Source: Gammaproteobacteria bacterium (GTDB taxonomy: Bacteria; Pseudomonadota; Gammaproteobacteria; DSM-16500). From it: a stretch of DNA of 37,355 nt. How positions within the stretch are numbered: the first letter of the stretch is position 1; each line of letters starts with the position of its first letter. Location: the NCBI GenBank assembly GCA_021324335.1, contig JAJPJH010000064.1:1-37355 (forward strand), given 5' to 3'. Of this stretch, positions 1-9,314 are shown one piece after another. Both the position numbers and the translations under genes were made by a program. The notes beneath the pieces are model-generated. The model was given only the letters and a program-made list of their open reading frames with translations, made no database searches and had not been told where the DNA came from.

Positions 1-306
1 AGAAATTTCAGCAAATTTGCCATATTCTCCGCCGATCGCTCCATCAGAATTATCAAAAATGAGCTCCACTGAAGCCTGACCCACTGGCTTACGATTGGCG
101 GAGCCGTTAAAAATGACATCGGTTAGCGATTCACCACGCAAATATTTAGGCGAGCTTTCCCCTAAAACGCAAGTAACGGCATCAATAATGTTAGACTTAC
201 CACAACCATTGGGACCCACGACCGCCACAAGCTTACTGGGTAGCATCAGCGTGGTAGGGTCAACAAAGGATTTGAAGCCGGCTAACTTAATCTTCGATAA
301 CTGCAT
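1..306 (-). CDS. smc: Smc chromosome segregation ATPase, N-terminal part (runs off window)
   Basis: The 102 visible residues are the N-terminal half of an SMC ATPase head, the condensin subunit that organises and segregates the chromosome. The translation opens [17 protein letters not shown], the standard SMC start, and has the Walker A motif GPNGCGKSN at residues 31-39. This is followed by IIDAV and the [11 protein letters not shown] segment seen in bacterial Smc. The start is the ATG at 304-306, preceded by AAGGG. The coiled coils, hinge and C-terminal head with signature and Walker B lie beyond base 1. It is transcribed divergently from the histidine kinase gene. The family call is firm; the gene is only partly visible. 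Confidence 0.93.
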   Translation of the reverse strand, partial: MQLSKIKLAGFKSFVDPTTLMLPSKLVAVVGPNGCGKSNIIDAVTCVLGESSPKYLRGESLTDVIFNGSANRKPVGQASVELIFDNSDGAIGGEYGKFAEIS

Positions 307-404
307 GGTGGATCCCTTTTAATAACGATGGCTCTATTATGCCAGAATAGATTCCAATTTCTAAATCCATTAAGCTAAAAGCTACAGGAATTTTATAAAG
401 AGGA

Positions 405-1445
405 ATGACCTTGTTGGAAGAACGGAAATGGCTACCTCATCTAGTCGGTGGAATTGGAATCTTCCTCTCACTTTTAGTGTGGGGTGTCTTGGAATACTGG
501 CTAGAAACCCAACTCCCCTTTACTCCTTTCCTCCATACCTACCATCCTTGGCTCATTCTGATAGTGGGGATCGCGATTTCTATTCTGCTGGCGGCGACCA
601 TTTCCAATGCTCAAGTCGCTCATCAGCGTGAGCTGCGTTTGCAGCAAATGAACGAAGAGTTGCAAAAAGAAATTAATGAACGCATTAATGCGGAAGAATC
701 CAGACAAAAGCTGGAGATCGCCTTGCTTCAAGGCCAAAAGCTTCAAGCGATGGGTACCTTGGCAGGGGGAATTGCCCATGATTTTAACAATATCCTGTAT
801 GCCATTGTGGGTTATGTGGAAATGGCGAGGGAAGATGTGGATAAAGAGAGTTTGATTTATACGAACCTTGGCAAGGTGTTAGAGGCAACCCAACGCGGCC
901 GAGACCTGGTAGCACGTATCCTTGCTTTTAGTCGCCGCCAGCATCATCAATTCGAGGCCATTCAGCTTAAACCCACTATCGAAGCCGCCTTGGCCCTCTT
1001 ACAACCCACTATTCCAGCCAGTGTCATGCTGCATTTTGAGGCAACTGTTGACCCCATGATATTAGGCAATCAAACCCAGCTCCATCAGGTGCTCGTTAAC
1101 ATCATTAATAATGCGGTAGATGCCATGGATGCAGAGGGAGAAATCAGGATTCGCTTAGATAGAATGCCACCAGGTCATCCACTATTAAAACACCTGCCAG
1201 CTCTACCTGGTCAAAATTATTGTAAAATTGAAATTAAGGACACGGGACACGGAATGGATCCCCACACGATGAAGCGCATTTTTGAACCTTTCTTTACGAC
1301 CAAGGAGGTCGGCAAAGGTACCGGTCTTGGGCTTTCGATTGCGCATTCCATTATTAAAGAACATCAAGGTGAAATTATCGTGACGAGTAAACTGGGGCAT
1401 GGAACGACATTTGAAATACTATTACCGGAATATAAAGCAGCCTAA
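405..1445 (+). CDS. membrane sensor histidine kinase
   Basis: 346-residue sensor kinase that would autophosphorylate on His and pass phosphate to the adjacent receiver protein. Two hydrophobic segments (about residues 14-30 and 49-66) flank a very short loop, so there is no large periplasmic sensor. A helical linker (about 70-112) leads to the H-box with AHDFNN, phospho-acceptor His125. The ATPase domain shows the N-box (NIINNAVDAM, about 232-241), G1 (DTGHGM, 279-284), F-box (FEPFF, 293-297) and G2 (GKGTGLGLS, 303-311). The AHDFNN type of H-box is typical of kinases that pair with separate or fused REC domains. An AAGAGGA ribosome site precedes the ATG. The signal sensed cannot be told from the sequence. 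Confidence 0.9.
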   Translation: MTLLEERKWLPHLVGGIGIFLSLLVWGVLEYWLETQLPFTPFLHTYHPWLILIVGIAISILLAATISNAQVAHQRELRLQQMNEELQKEINERINAEESRQKLEIALLQGQKLQAMGTLAGGIAHDFNNILYAIVGYVEMAREDVDKESLIYTNLGKVLEATQRGRDLVARILAFSRRQHHQFEAIQLKPTIEAALALLQPTIPASVMLHFEATVDPMILGNQTQLHQVLVNIINNAVDAMDAEGEIRIRLDRMPPGHPLLKHLPALPGQNYCKIEIKDTGHGMDPHTMKRIFEPFFTTKEVGKGTGLGLSIAHSIIKEHQGEIIVTSKLGHGTTFEILLPEYKAA

Positions 1446-1457
1446 AAAGGAGCAGCC

Positions 1458-1844
1458 ATGGCAAAAATTTTATTAGTAGAAGATGATGATTTGGTCAGAG
1501 ATATGCTGACGCAGGTGTTACAGCGTGCTTCGCATACGGTGACATGTGCAACGAATGGTGAAGATGCAGCAGAGTATCTGAAAAAAGAAATGCCGGATAT
1601 TATGGTCACCGATATTATTATGCCTAAGAAAAGTGGTATTACCTTAATTTCCGAAGTGAAGAATCGACATCCTGAGATGGAAATTATCGCGATTTCCGGT
1701 GGTGGACGATTGGATCCGACTGGTTATTTGGATTTATCAGAATCATTAGGCGCTTCGGTGTCGTTTGAAAAACCCGTGGACAATACGGCTTTGCTGATGG
1801 CAATTGATTTGTTATTGCATGGGAAGAAAGAAAAAGTGGAATAA
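1458..1844 (+). CDS. single-domain response regulator (receiver only)
   Basis: 128-residue CheY-like receiver with no output domain. The acidic pocket (E8, D9, D10), phospho-acceptor D52 (in MVTDIIMP), the Ser of the switch position (S80, in AISGG) and the conserved Lys105 (FEKP) are all present. It starts 12 bp after the kinase stop behind a strong AAGGAG, so the two genes form one operon and the kinase is its likely phosphodonor. With no DNA-binding or enzymatic domain it must act by protein contact or as a phosphorelay intermediate. It is not a PmrA-type regulator, so it cannot itself bind the TTAA boxes found elsewhere in the window. Confidence 0.9.
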   Translation: MAKILLVEDDDLVRDMLTQVLQRASHTVTCATNGEDAAEYLKKEMPDIMVTDIIMPKKSGITLISEVKNRHPEMEIIAISGGGRLDPTGYLDLSESLGASVSFEKPVDNTALLMAIDLLLHGKKEKVE

Positions 1845-1847
1845 CAA

Positions 1848-4127
1848 TCAACCATCTGACCAATAATGTTGATGTAAAAATCGATAGATAAGCGGCTGCA
1901 CTGATTTTCCTTTCTCTAATCGAAATTGTATCTCCCCTGTTTCCGCAGTATTAAGTTGTGTCGCGTGAATAGCTTCATACGCATTGATAATACTTTGATT
2001 TGGAAAATGATAACGATTGCGGTAGCCGGTGGCATACAGGATAAAGCTTGGATGCGTCGTGGCAATAAAATCCGGCAAGCCAGATGTTTTACTACCATGA
2101 TGCGGAGCGACGACGATTGTACTCGCTAATAAAGCGGGCGTTTGGCTTAATAAGGCCGTCTCGGCATATTTTTCAATATCGCCTGTTAACAACACACTCT
2201 TTTCACCATTATCAATACGCAATACACACGAACTGTCATTATCTAATTGAAGATGATTGGCATCGGGATAAAGAAAAGTGAAATGAATACCGTCCCATTG
2301 CCAGGTTTGTCCGGCAAGACAATAACTGGTAATAGGAAAAGGAAATTTTTCAGGCACGCTGGTCTTGAGAGAAGTAATAGGCAAAGCAGCTAATAATGCA
2401 GGAGCGCCGCCGCTGTGATCATTATCACCATGGCTGATGACGAGCATATCAATTTGTTTAGTGCCGATAGTATGTAAATAAGGTAAAACAACACTTTCAC
2501 CCATGTCGAAATTTTCATTTAATTTAAGGCCCGCATCATAGACTAAGGTATGGGTTTTCGTTTGTACGACAACGGATAGTCCTTGACCTACATCTAATAA
2601 GGTTAGCCAAAAATCACCGTATGCAGGGTGAGGAGGTTGATAAAATAACAAGGGCAATGCCAACACTATTCCCAGCCATCTGCCAGGAAAACCAGCAGGT
2701 GATAATAAAAGTAAAATACCGGCGATCATCAGAAATAAAATACTGCTATTAGGCATGGCTTGCTGCCAAGAAGCAAAGTGAAGATGAGAAAACCCACTTA
2801 GCATCCACCATAATCCGGCTAAACTTTTATCGGCGATGACGAGTAACCATCCGCCTAGGGGTGGATAAATCGATAGGAAAACGCCGCTTAAAAAGCAAAA
2901 CGGCAAAATGAAGAAGCCCAGCCAGGGGATGGCAATGCTATTGGCAAGAAAAGAGACGAGAGAGCATTCTTGGAAAAGCGATAAGGAAAGAGGAATTAAG
3001 CCAAATCCTATCACCCATTGTACCCTGCCCCATTTCCACCACCATCCGGAAGGGGCTAATCGGGCACTCATGCCGTAAATAATTAATGCGAGGGTACCGA
3101 AGGAAAGCCAAAAGCTGTCGGTTAAGGGGCTGAGAGGATTGAGTAATAAGACCACTAACATGGCCAATGACCAGGAATGCCACGCATGAATACGACGGCG
3201 GGAAAGTAAGGCGAAAATAAAGACGGTCAACATAATACAAGCACGTTGGGTGGGAATGGAAAAACCAGCGAGAGCACTGTATAGCAGGGCGATGATTAAT
3301 GCAGCACAAGCACCTCCTTGTTGAGCGGGGAAGCGTAACACCAGCCAGGGTATGCGGCGCCAACACCAACACACGATGAAATGAGCAAAACCCGCCATAA
3401 TCCCGATGTGTAAACCAGCAATGGCCATCAGATGATTCGTGCCTGTACTCCGCAGGACTTGCCAATCTTCATGCGCTATGCCATCACGTTCCCCAATAAT
3501 GAGGGCCATCAGCCAAGGAGAAGTTTTTGAGGGGGGTGAATAAGATTTGATTTTTTCTTGTAAATACTGACGCACTTGATCAATAGAGTAACGATACCAA
3601 GCGTGGGACAATAAGATATTCTTAGTACTAGGCAACACATACCCTGTCGCACGTAATCCTTTTTGCAAACTCCAAGCCTCATAATCGAATGCCCCGGGAT
3701 TTTGTGTACTATGAATACGTTTGAGGCGCACGAGGAATTGGCGTTTATCTCCCACTTTGATGGATGGATTTGGATTGCGCCACGCGAGCTTGACGAGGAT
3801 ATGAGTATGCTCTGGGTTAAATAAAAAATTCGTTTGCCAATTATCGATGATGGGAAGCGAAGCCACATAACCTGTGAGGAGAATTGGTTTACCTTCTTGC
3901 TCTTTTGGTAATTGCCAAGAAAGTAACGAGCTAGCATACCAATGACAAAAAGCGAAGCCTAGCATGAAAGCAAAAGGTAGGTAGCTGAGAAGAAAATACT
4001 TTCGTAGAATCAGATAAATTAGTGCACTGATCAGTAAGATTAAATAAATTAATGATACGGAGGGTAAATGCACGGATGTTTGTAAATATAAATCGCCCAT
4101 CAAAAAGGCGAGAACAAAGGGAAGCAT
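1848..4127 (-). CDS. comEC: ComEC/Rec2 family DNA-uptake channel
   Basis: 759-residue inner-membrane protein of the natural-transformation machinery, which passes single-stranded DNA into the cytoplasm. The N-terminus has hydrophobic helices followed by a soluble DUF4131-type region. A polytopic competence domain follows, with the ERDG and AIAGLHIG signatures. The last ~250 residues form a metallo-beta-lactamase-like domain (DVGQG, VISHGDNDHSGG, LLTGDIE, APHHGS). The length fits gammaproteobacterial ComEC (~750). It converges on the response-regulator gene with a 3 bp gap. The reading frame is intact, so DNA uptake may be functional, but no other com or pil genes lie in the window. Confidence 0.95.
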   Translation of the reverse strand: MLPFVLAFLMGDLYLQTSVHLPSVSLIYLILLISALIYLILRKYFLLSYLPFAFMLGFAFCHWYASSLLSWQLPKEQEGKPILLTGYVASLPIIDNWQTNFLFNPEHTHILVKLAWRNPNPSIKVGDKRQFLVRLKRIHSTQNPGAFDYEAWSLQKGLRATGYVLPSTKNILLSHAWYRYSIDQVRQYLQEKIKSYSPPSKTSPWLMALIIGERDGIAHEDWQVLRSTGTNHLMAIAGLHIGIMAGFAHFIVCWCWRRIPWLVLRFPAQQGGACAALIIALLYSALAGFSIPTQRACIMLTVFIFALLSRRRIHAWHSWSLAMLVVLLLNPLSPLTDSFWLSFGTLALIIYGMSARLAPSGWWWKWGRVQWVIGFGLIPLSLSLFQECSLVSFLANSIAIPWLGFFILPFCFLSGVFLSIYPPLGGWLLVIADKSLAGLWWMLSGFSHLHFASWQQAMPNSSILFLMIAGILLLLSPAGFPGRWLGIVLALPLLFYQPPHPAYGDFWLTLLDVGQGLSVVVQTKTHTLVYDAGLKLNENFDMGESVVLPYLHTIGTKQIDMLVISHGDNDHSGGAPALLAALPITSLKTSVPEKFPFPITSYCLAGQTWQWDGIHFTFLYPDANHLQLDNDSSCVLRIDNGEKSVLLTGDIEKYAETALLSQTPALLASTIVVAPHHGSKTSGLPDFIATTHPSFILYATGYRNRYHFPNQSIINAYEAIHATQLNTAETGEIQFRLEKGKSVQPLIYRFLHQHYWSDG

Positions 4128-4280
4128 GGAATAATCCTTGGAGATAGGGGCGGACAGGTAAGAAAAGGTACTTTACACTTTTTTATTTATACGTACAAAT
4201 ATTATTCCTAATGAGAATGATTGAAATTATCAAATAATTCAAAAAGAAAGCACAAGCAAGCCAAAAATTACATTTTCTAA

Positions 4281-4308
4281 TTGAAAAAACACCTTGGTCT
4301 GCTAAAAT
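4281..4308 (+). promoter_or_regulatory. putative sigma70 promoter of the toxin-antitoxin operon
   Basis: TTGAAA (4281-4286), 16 bp, then TAAAAT (4303-4308). The expected start is about 12 bp before a GGGGG ribosome site (4318-4322) and the ATG at 4328. An imperfect inverted repeat (TTGAAATTAT / ATAATTCAA, 4221-4242) lies about 40 bp upstream and might be an operator, but Phd-type antitoxins usually bind closer to the promoter. By-eye call. Confidence 0.45.
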
Positions 4309-4327
4309 GACTATATAGGGGGTTATT

Positions 4328-4555
4328 ATGACACAGCAAGTAAATATTCATGTAGCTAAAGCACGTTTATCAGAATTAATTCAGAAAGCCATGCTGGGAG
4401 AAGAGATTATTATTGCTAAAGACAATAAACCTGTCGCTAAGCTTACTGCTTTATATCCAGTAAAACATGAACGCCATTTAGGTTCTGCCAAGAGCTTAAT
4501 TACTATTTCAAAAGATTTCAATGAACCTCTTGAAGACTTTAAAGATTACACCTAA
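4328..4555 (+). CDS. type II antitoxin, Phd/YefM family
   Basis: 75-residue antitoxin. The N-terminal ~50 residues match the Phd/YefM DNA-binding fold seen with PIN toxins: VHVAKARLSEL-like opening (here NIHVAKARLSELI), then GEEIIIAKDNKPVAKL. The acidic C-terminal tail (EPLEDFKDY) is the part expected to wrap and inhibit the toxin. Its stop codon overlaps the toxin ATG by one base (TAATG), so translation is coupled. It probably represses its own operon. It sits alone between comEC and lolD, as expected for a horizontally acquired cassette. Confidence 0.88.
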   Translation: MTQQVNIHVAKARLSELIQKAMLGEEIIIAKDNKPVAKLTALYPVKHERHLGSAKSLITISKDFNEPLEDFKDYT

Positions 4556-4941
4556 TGAAAATCTTATTAGACACTCAAGCTTTCTTATGGCTGATTTCAG
4601 ATGCACCTGAACTTAGTAAAAAAGCAAAAAAACTTTTTCTTGATCAGGATAATGACTTATTTTTAAGCCTAGCCAGCATTTGGGAAATAGCCATTAAATT
4701 CAGCTTAGGTAAATTAAAGCTGAAGCAGCCTATTGAAAAATTTCTTCCTGCGCAGTTACAAGAAAATAGTATCTTACAACTTGATATCAGCTTTCGACAT
4801 GTAGCTGGAGTAGCAGCGCTACCCTTCCATCATCGAGATCCCTTTGATCGACTTATTATTTCTCAAGCCATCCAAGAAAATTTGCCTATTTTAAGTAGCG
4901 ATAAGGCATTTGATGCTTACAATATTCAACGATTATGGTGA
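4555..4941 (+). CDS. PIN-domain toxin, VapC-like ribonuclease
   Basis: 128-residue PIN-domain protein, presumably a metal-dependent endoribonuclease that targets RNA. It opens MKILLDTQAFLW, and the four acidic residues expected at the active site are visible: D6, E44 (IWEIAIK), D95 (HHRDPFDRL) and D116 (SSDKAFD). It matches the YhcI/VapC subgroup with HRDPFDRLI that pairs with Phd-type antitoxins. It is translationally coupled to the antitoxin. All catalytic positions are retained, so the toxin looks active. The specific RNA target is unknown. It converges on lolD with a 12 bp gap. Confidence 0.9.
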   Translation: MKILLDTQAFLWLISDAPELSKKAKKLFLDQDNDLFLSLASIWEIAIKFSLGKLKLKQPIEKFLPAQLQENSILQLDISFRHVAGVAALPFHHRDPFDRLIISQAIQENLPILSSDKAFDAYNIQRLW

Positions 4942-4953
4942 ACGCTGAATAAA

Positions 4954-5637
4954 CTATTCTTGGCATATCAATATTCCATCTTCTATTCGTAATACTCGCT
5001 GCGCTCGTTTTGCAATGGCTGGATCATGCGTCACCATTACCACACTCGTACGATGCGCTTTTTGTAAATCGAAAAATAATTGCAGAACACGCTCTGCATT
5101 ATGCGGATCCAAATTACCTGTCGGTTCATCTGCCAGCACACACAAAGGATCCGTTACTAATGCCCGTGCAATCGCTACCCGTTGACGTTCACCACCCGAA
5201 AGCTGGCCTAAACGATGATGAAGACGATGTTCCAGCCCAACCTGCTCAAGCAAAAAAGCTGCTTTTTCTCGAATTTTTGCTGGATACTCGCCACGAATTA
5301 ATAAAGGCATCCCTACATTTTCTAATGCAGAAAATTCAGGTAATAAATGATGAAATTGATAAACAAACCCTAAATAGCGATTACGCATCTCACATTTATC
5401 CGATTCTGATAACGCATACAGATTTTTGTTATTCAACAATACTCGACCTTCTGTTGGTTGATCTAATCCACCCAACAAATGTAAAAACGTACTCTTACCA
5501 GAACCAGATGAGCCAACAATCGCGACCATCTCAGCTGCCGACACTTCAAGTTCCATATTACGCAACACTTCAATTTTAGATGCTCCATCTAGGTACGTTT
5601 TCGCTAAACCATAACAAGCTAAGACAGGATTATTCAT
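4954..5637 (-). CDS. lolD: LolD lipoprotein-releasing ABC ATPase
   Basis: 227-residue ATPase that powers extraction of outer-membrane lipoproteins from the inner membrane. It has Walker [10 protein letters not shown] (42-50), Q-loop Q94, signature LSGGERQR (146-153), Walker B with [10 protein letters not shown] (E171) and H-loop H204. The [18 protein letters not shown] segment is characteristic of LolD/MacB-type ATPases. It overlaps its membrane partner gene by 8 bp, the last gene of the long minus-strand array. Confidence 0.95.
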   Translation of the reverse strand: MNNPVLACYGLAKTYLDGASKIEVLRNMELEVSAAEMVAIVGSSGSGKSTFLHLLGGLDQPTEGRVLLNNKNLYALSESDKCEMRNRYLGFVYQFHHLLPEFSALENVGMPLLIRGEYPAKIREKAAFLLEQVGLEHRLHHRLGQLSGGERQRVAIARALVTDPLCVLADEPTGNLDPHNAERVLQLFFDLQKAHRTSVVMVTHDPAIAKRAQRVLRIEDGILICQE

Positions 5638-6877
5638 AACGGAGTGACTCCACCGGGTCTAATTTCGATGCACGCCATGCAGGATAAATAGTCGCCACTA
5701 AACTTAATAATAAGGAAGCAAGACTAATTTCAACCACATCGGTCCATTCCACTTCTGAAGGTAAATAATTAACAAAATAAACACTGGATGAAATCAGTTG
5801 CACGTGAAAAATTTGCTCTATCCAATTCACAATATCGGTTACATTCCAGGCTAAAAGAAGGCCGCCGATCACACCTAGTAAGGTTCCTATTACACCGATT
5901 AATCCGCCCTGGACGATAAAAATATTCATGATCATCCCCGGTGTTGCCCCAAATGTACGTAATATCGCAATGTCTGATTGCTTTTCGCTGACCACCATCA
6001 CCAACGTAGAAACCATATTAAAAGCAGCCACTGCTAAGATAAGCAGCAAAATTAAAAACATCATGGTTTTTTCTAATTGTATGGCATGGAAAAAATCACC
6101 AAATTGATCGGCCCAGGTACTAATAGTAGCATTGCCGCTTAATTGATTCATTAAATTATGGGCAATTCGCGGTGCTGCATACACATCTTTAATAGCAAGA
6201 TGCAAACCAGTGACATTATCGCCTAGTGCAAATAATTTTTGCGAATCACTTAAATTAATAAACCCCAATCCTAAATCAAATCCAAAGCCATTCCCAGCAC
6301 GGAAAATACCGACCACCGTGAAGCGCTTATAACGAGGAATGACACCTGCCGGTGTTAGCGTTATTTGCGGCGTCATAATGGTGACTTTATCGCCAATATT
6401 GGCTTCTAATCGATTTGCCAAATTTTCACCCAGTACGATGCCAAATTTTCCAGGCTGAAGATCGGTTAATTTGCCTTTTACCATTTTCTGGCTAAGTTCA
6501 GAAACTTTTTCTTCTTCTGCTGGCAAAATACCCGTAATCAAAGCTGGTTGCGTTGAACCCGAATAATTAAGCAGGGCTTCACCCGTTGCAAATGGTGCTG
6601 AGGCAATAATAGGTGGTGTCGTCACAATTTTTTGCACTTCCTGCCAATCCGCAATATAACCTGTGACACTGCTCACGGTAATAGGTGGCACCATGCTAAA
6701 AACACGCTTTCTAATTTCCGAGTCAAAGCCATTCATCACCGATAAAACTGTAATCAACACCGTCACCCCTAACGCAATGCCCAGCATCGAAACAAGTGAA
6801 ATAAAAGAAATAAAATGATTACGACGTTTTGCACGGGTATAACGTAATCCAATAAAAAACGCAGCCGGTCTAAACAT
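5630..6877 (-). CDS. lolC: LolC/LolE-type (possibly hybrid LolF) lipoprotein-releasing permease
   Basis: 415-residue inner-membrane permease with the MacB/FtsX layout. TM1 (about 22-46) is followed by a large periplasmic domain (about 47-265) and three C-terminal TM segments (about 270-295, 318-345, 375-405). The opening [20 protein letters not shown] is typical of LolC/E. Only one permease gene accompanies lolD. In E. coli the order is lolC-lolD-lolE with two permeases, so this is either a LolDF-type system with one homodimeric permease or the second gene lies elsewhere. It overlaps tatD by 8 bp and lolD by 8 bp. Confidence 0.9.
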   Translation of the reverse strand: MFRPAAFFIGLRYTRAKRRNHFISFISLVSMLGIALGVTVLITVLSVMNGFDSEIRKRVFSMVPPITVSSVTGYIADWQEVQKIVTTPPIIASAPFATGEALLNYSGSTQPALITGILPAEEEKVSELSQKMVKGKLTDLQPGKFGIVLGENLANRLEANIGDKVTIMTPQITLTPAGVIPRYKRFTVVGIFRAGNGFGFDLGLGFINLSDSQKLFALGDNVTGLHLAIKDVYAAPRIAHNLMNQLSGNATISTWADQFGDFFHAIQLEKTMMFLILLLILAVAAFNMVSTLVMVVSEKQSDIAILRTFGATPGMIMNIFIVQGGLIGVIGTLLGVIGGLLLAWNVTDIVNWIEQIFHVQLISSSVYFVNYLPSEVEWTDVVEISLASLLLSLVATIYPAWRASKLDPVESLRYE

Positions 6878-7658
6878 AAGGTCTTACGGCTCCTTTAAAT
6901 AAATTAAAAAAGTTATTTGTCGTTTGTTCTGCTAATTCTGCTAGGGAAATACCTCGCAAATTAGCAATATATTCTGCCGTACGTCGGACATAGGCAGGTT
7001 CATTCGGTTTACCGCGATAAGGATCGGGGGTCAGATAAGGGGAATCCGTTTCAACGAGCATGCGATCCAATGGCACTTTTCTTGCAACCTCTTGTATAGC
7101 TGCTGCATTCTTAAACGTCACCACACCGGAGAAAGAAATATAAAAATTCATTTCTAATGCCTGTTGTGCAATCAGCCAGTCTTCAGAAAAACAGTGCATC
7201 ACTCCACCCACTTCCTCCGCCTGCTCTTCTTGCATGAGACGTATGGTATCTTCTTTTGCTGCCCGTGTATGCACGATTAACGGTTTCTGCAACTCTTTTG
7301 CAGCGCGAATATGCAGCCGAAACCGTTCGCGTTGCCATTCTAGATCACCTGTTGAACGAAAATAATCTAAGCCTGTTTCACCAATTGCTACCACTTTCTT
7401 ATGTTGTGCCAATGAAATTAAGGTTTCTTTATCAACATCTTCTTCCTGATAATTAGGATGCAATCCAACAGACGTTCCTACAAACGGATAGGCTTCTGCT
7501 GTTCTCAATATGATAGGAAAATCTGCCAAACTGACGCAGACGTTTAAAAAGTAATGCACACCATTGGCTTGTGCACGGGCAATGACTGCCTCTAACTCAC
7601 CCTTATCAGGTGTTAAATTGAGTAAATCCAAATGACAATGTGAATCAACTAGAAACAT
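6870..7658 (-). CDS. tatD: TatD family metal-dependent hydrolase/DNase
   Basis: 262-residue TIM-barrel hydrolase of the TatD/YcfH family (3'-5' exonuclease activity is known for members). Metal ligands are visible: H7 and H9 (DSHCHLD), E94 (GETGLDYF), H130 (IVHTRA), H155 (MHCFSE) and D205 (ETDSPYL). The C-terminal PYRGKPNEP signature is present. It sits 17 bp downstream of holB, the same linkage as tmk-holB-ycfH in E. coli, which makes it the YcfH orthologue by position rather than TatD of the Tat operon. Confidence 0.93.
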   Translation of the reverse strand: MFLVDSHCHLDLLNLTPDKGELEAVIARAQANGVHYFLNVCVSLADFPIILRTAEAYPFVGTSVGLHPNYQEEDVDKETLISLAQHKKVVAIGETGLDYFRSTGDLEWQRERFRLHIRAAKELQKPLIVHTRAAKEDTIRLMQEEQAEEVGGVMHCFSEDWLIAQQALEMNFYISFSGVVTFKNAAAIQEVARKVPLDRMLVETDSPYLTPDPYRGKPNEPAYVRRTAEYIANLRGISLAELAEQTTNNFFNLFKGAVRPYV

Positions 7659-7675
7659 AATTAAGCCTTATTCAA

Positions 7676-8668
7676 CTATCCCATCCATTTAATTAAAATA
7701 TTTTCTATCATTAACTGTTTATTTAAATTAATCCCATTACTGATTTGCCCGCGCAATTGCTGCAAATAAATCATCAGTTGATTATTACTTTTGATTGGAA
7801 TTTGTTGCGCTAACGCTGCTAATTGGGGTTCATAGTCTTTATTGATAATACTATTTTTGTCGGCGTTTACTTGCAGTCGTAATAAATCCATCACCCAACT
7901 TAAAACAAAATCAATCACTTTGACCGCATCCATCTCTTGCAATTTTGCAGCCACAGTCACCGGATTAGCTTGCTGTTGACGTAAGCCATACAATGCTTGC
8001 AATAACGTCTGACGTTGAGACAGGAGGTCCTCTTGCATTAATTGCATAGCTGCCAAGGGTGCGCCATGAGCAAGTTTTAATAAGAGTTCTATATCCAACG
8101 TCGAATCAGTTATATGCTGTTTCAACCAAACACGCGCTTCCTCCTGCTTAGGCGGTGGAAAAACAATACGCTGGCAACGGCTTAAAATAGTCGCTGGCAA
8201 TCCTTGCTTTTGATCACTGATCAAGATGAGAAGCGCACCTACCGGCGGCTCTTCCAACGTTTTAAGCAAAGCATTTGCAGCGCTTGCATTCATTGCGTTA
8301 GCGGGATGAATGATCACAATTCGATAATCACCTTGCAGTGCGGACTGATTAATAAAATCACTGACATCCCGAATTTGATCGACCTTAATAGCTTGGCCTT
8401 TTTTTTCTGGTTCAACCCACAATACATTCGGATGGGTTTTACCTTCAATCAAACGACAACTATGACAAGTATAGCAAGGATAAGAAGCCACCGCATTAGA
8501 GGTAATAGATTGACAGAGTAATACACGGGAAAAATTGTCTGCAAACGCTGCTTTGCCTACACCTGGAATGCCAACAAAGAGCAAGGCATGCGCCAGGCTA
8601 TTTTCTTGCTTGACACGCCATAGTTGCTGCCATTGTTTTTGTTGCCACGGAAATAGCGGCTCCATCAT
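7676..8668 (-). CDS. holB: DNA polymerase III delta-prime subunit
   Basis: 330-residue AAA+ clamp-loader subunit. The P-loop region reads GIPGVGK (33-39) but is followed by Ala, not Thr/Ser, as expected for delta-prime, which does not hydrolyse ATP. A four-cysteine zinc site (C52, C65, C68, C71) and the SRC arginine-finger motif (163-165) are present. The ATG overlaps the tmk stop (ATGA, 8665-8668), so translation is coupled. A second ATG follows immediately; the first was chosen because it gives the usual 4 bp overlap. Confidence 0.93.
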   Translation of the reverse strand: MMEPLFPWQQKQWQQLWRVKQENSLAHALLFVGIPGVGKAAFADNFSRVLLCQSITSNAVASYPCYTCHSCRLIEGKTHPNVLWVEPEKKGQAIKVDQIRDVSDFINQSALQGDYRIVIIHPANAMNASAANALLKTLEEPPVGALLILISDQKQGLPATILSRCQRIVFPPPKQEEARVWLKQHITDSTLDIELLLKLAHGAPLAAMQLMQEDLLSQRQTLLQALYGLRQQQANPVTVAAKLQEMDAVKVIDFVLSWVMDLLRLQVNADKNSIINKDYEPQLAALAQQIPIKSNNQLMIYLQQLRGQISNGINLNKQLMIENILIKWMG

Positions 8669-9303
8669 CTGTTTCCTAATAAAAATTCATCTAACACCCT
8701 GCGCATTTGCACTTGCACAGCCGATAATTCGCGACTCGCATCAATCACTTTAATTCGTTTTGGATCGTGCTTTGCTCTTTCAAGATAAGCATTTCGCACG
8801 CGAACAAAAAAATCAATTTTCTCTTGCTCAATACGATCTTTCGGTGCTCCGCGCTTTTCTGCCCTCGCACAACCTAACTCTGCCGGGATATCCAACAACA
8901 AGGTCAAATCAGGATGGCTATTCTTCACCACTAATTGATCCAAGGTTTTAATCTGCTGCCAATCCATTCCTCTTCCCCCACCTTGATACGCATAACTTGC
9001 ATCAATGTAACGATCACTTACGACCCATTTGCCAGCTGATAAGGCGGGTATAATACAAGTCTGAATATGCTGAGCGCGGCCAGCAAACATAAGTAATAAT
9101 TCGGTTTCGGGCTGCATTTTTTCTTGCGGAGAGGAATGGAGTAATATTTTGCGAATTTCTTCTGCAATTTCCGTGCCACCCGGTTCGCGAGTCAAGACCA
9201 CTTGTTTATTCGCTTGAATTAAATAATCTTGAATAAACTGAAGCGCAGTACTCTTGCCTGCACCTTCTGTTCCCTCTATGGTAATAAATTTACCTTCTTT
9301 CAT
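8665..9303 (-). CDS. tmk: thymidylate kinase
   Basis: 212-residue dTMP kinase making dTDP for DNA synthesis. The P-loop GTEGAGKST (11-19), the DRY motif (SDRYIDASYAYQGGGRG) and the LID region (RAEKRGAPKDRIEQE) are all present, so it should be active. It is placed between the PP2C-like gene (11 bp gap) and holB (4 bp overlap). In E. coli tmk directly follows mltG; here the PP2C-like gene separates them. Confidence 0.95.
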   Translation of the reverse strand: MKEGKFITIEGTEGAGKSTALQFIQDYLIQANKQVVLTREPGGTEIAEEIRKILLHSSPQEKMQPETELLLMFAGRAQHIQTCIIPALSAGKWVVSDRYIDASYAYQGGGRGMDWQQIKTLDQLVVKNSHPDLTLLLDIPAELGCARAEKRGAPKDRIEQEKIDFFVRVRNAYLERAKHDPKRIKVIDASRELSAVQVQMRRVLDEFLLGNR

Positions 9304-9314
9304 ATTTATTTATC

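Noticed and set aside
95..322. 75-residue plus-strand ORF
   Set aside because: It is antisense to the smc N-terminus, whose minus-strand translation has a clear Walker A and SMC opening.
405..1844. The two-component pair as PmrBA, the regulator of the TTAA boxes
   Set aside because: The response regulator is a bare receiver with no DNA-binding domain.
2938..3465. 175-residue minus-strand ORF inside comEC
   Set aside because: Out-of-frame shadow of the ComEC membrane domain, which is intact in the main frame.
4205..4232. Fur-box-like AATGAGAATGATT upstream of comEC and the toxin-antitoxin pair
   Set aside because: Only about 12 of 19 positions match the Fur consensus in an AT-rich region, and neither neighbour is an iron gene.
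5010..5579. 189-residue plus-strand ORF
   Set aside because: It lies wholly antisense to lolD, whose frame shows all ABC motifs; the plus-strand protein has no recognisable pattern and no ribosome site.
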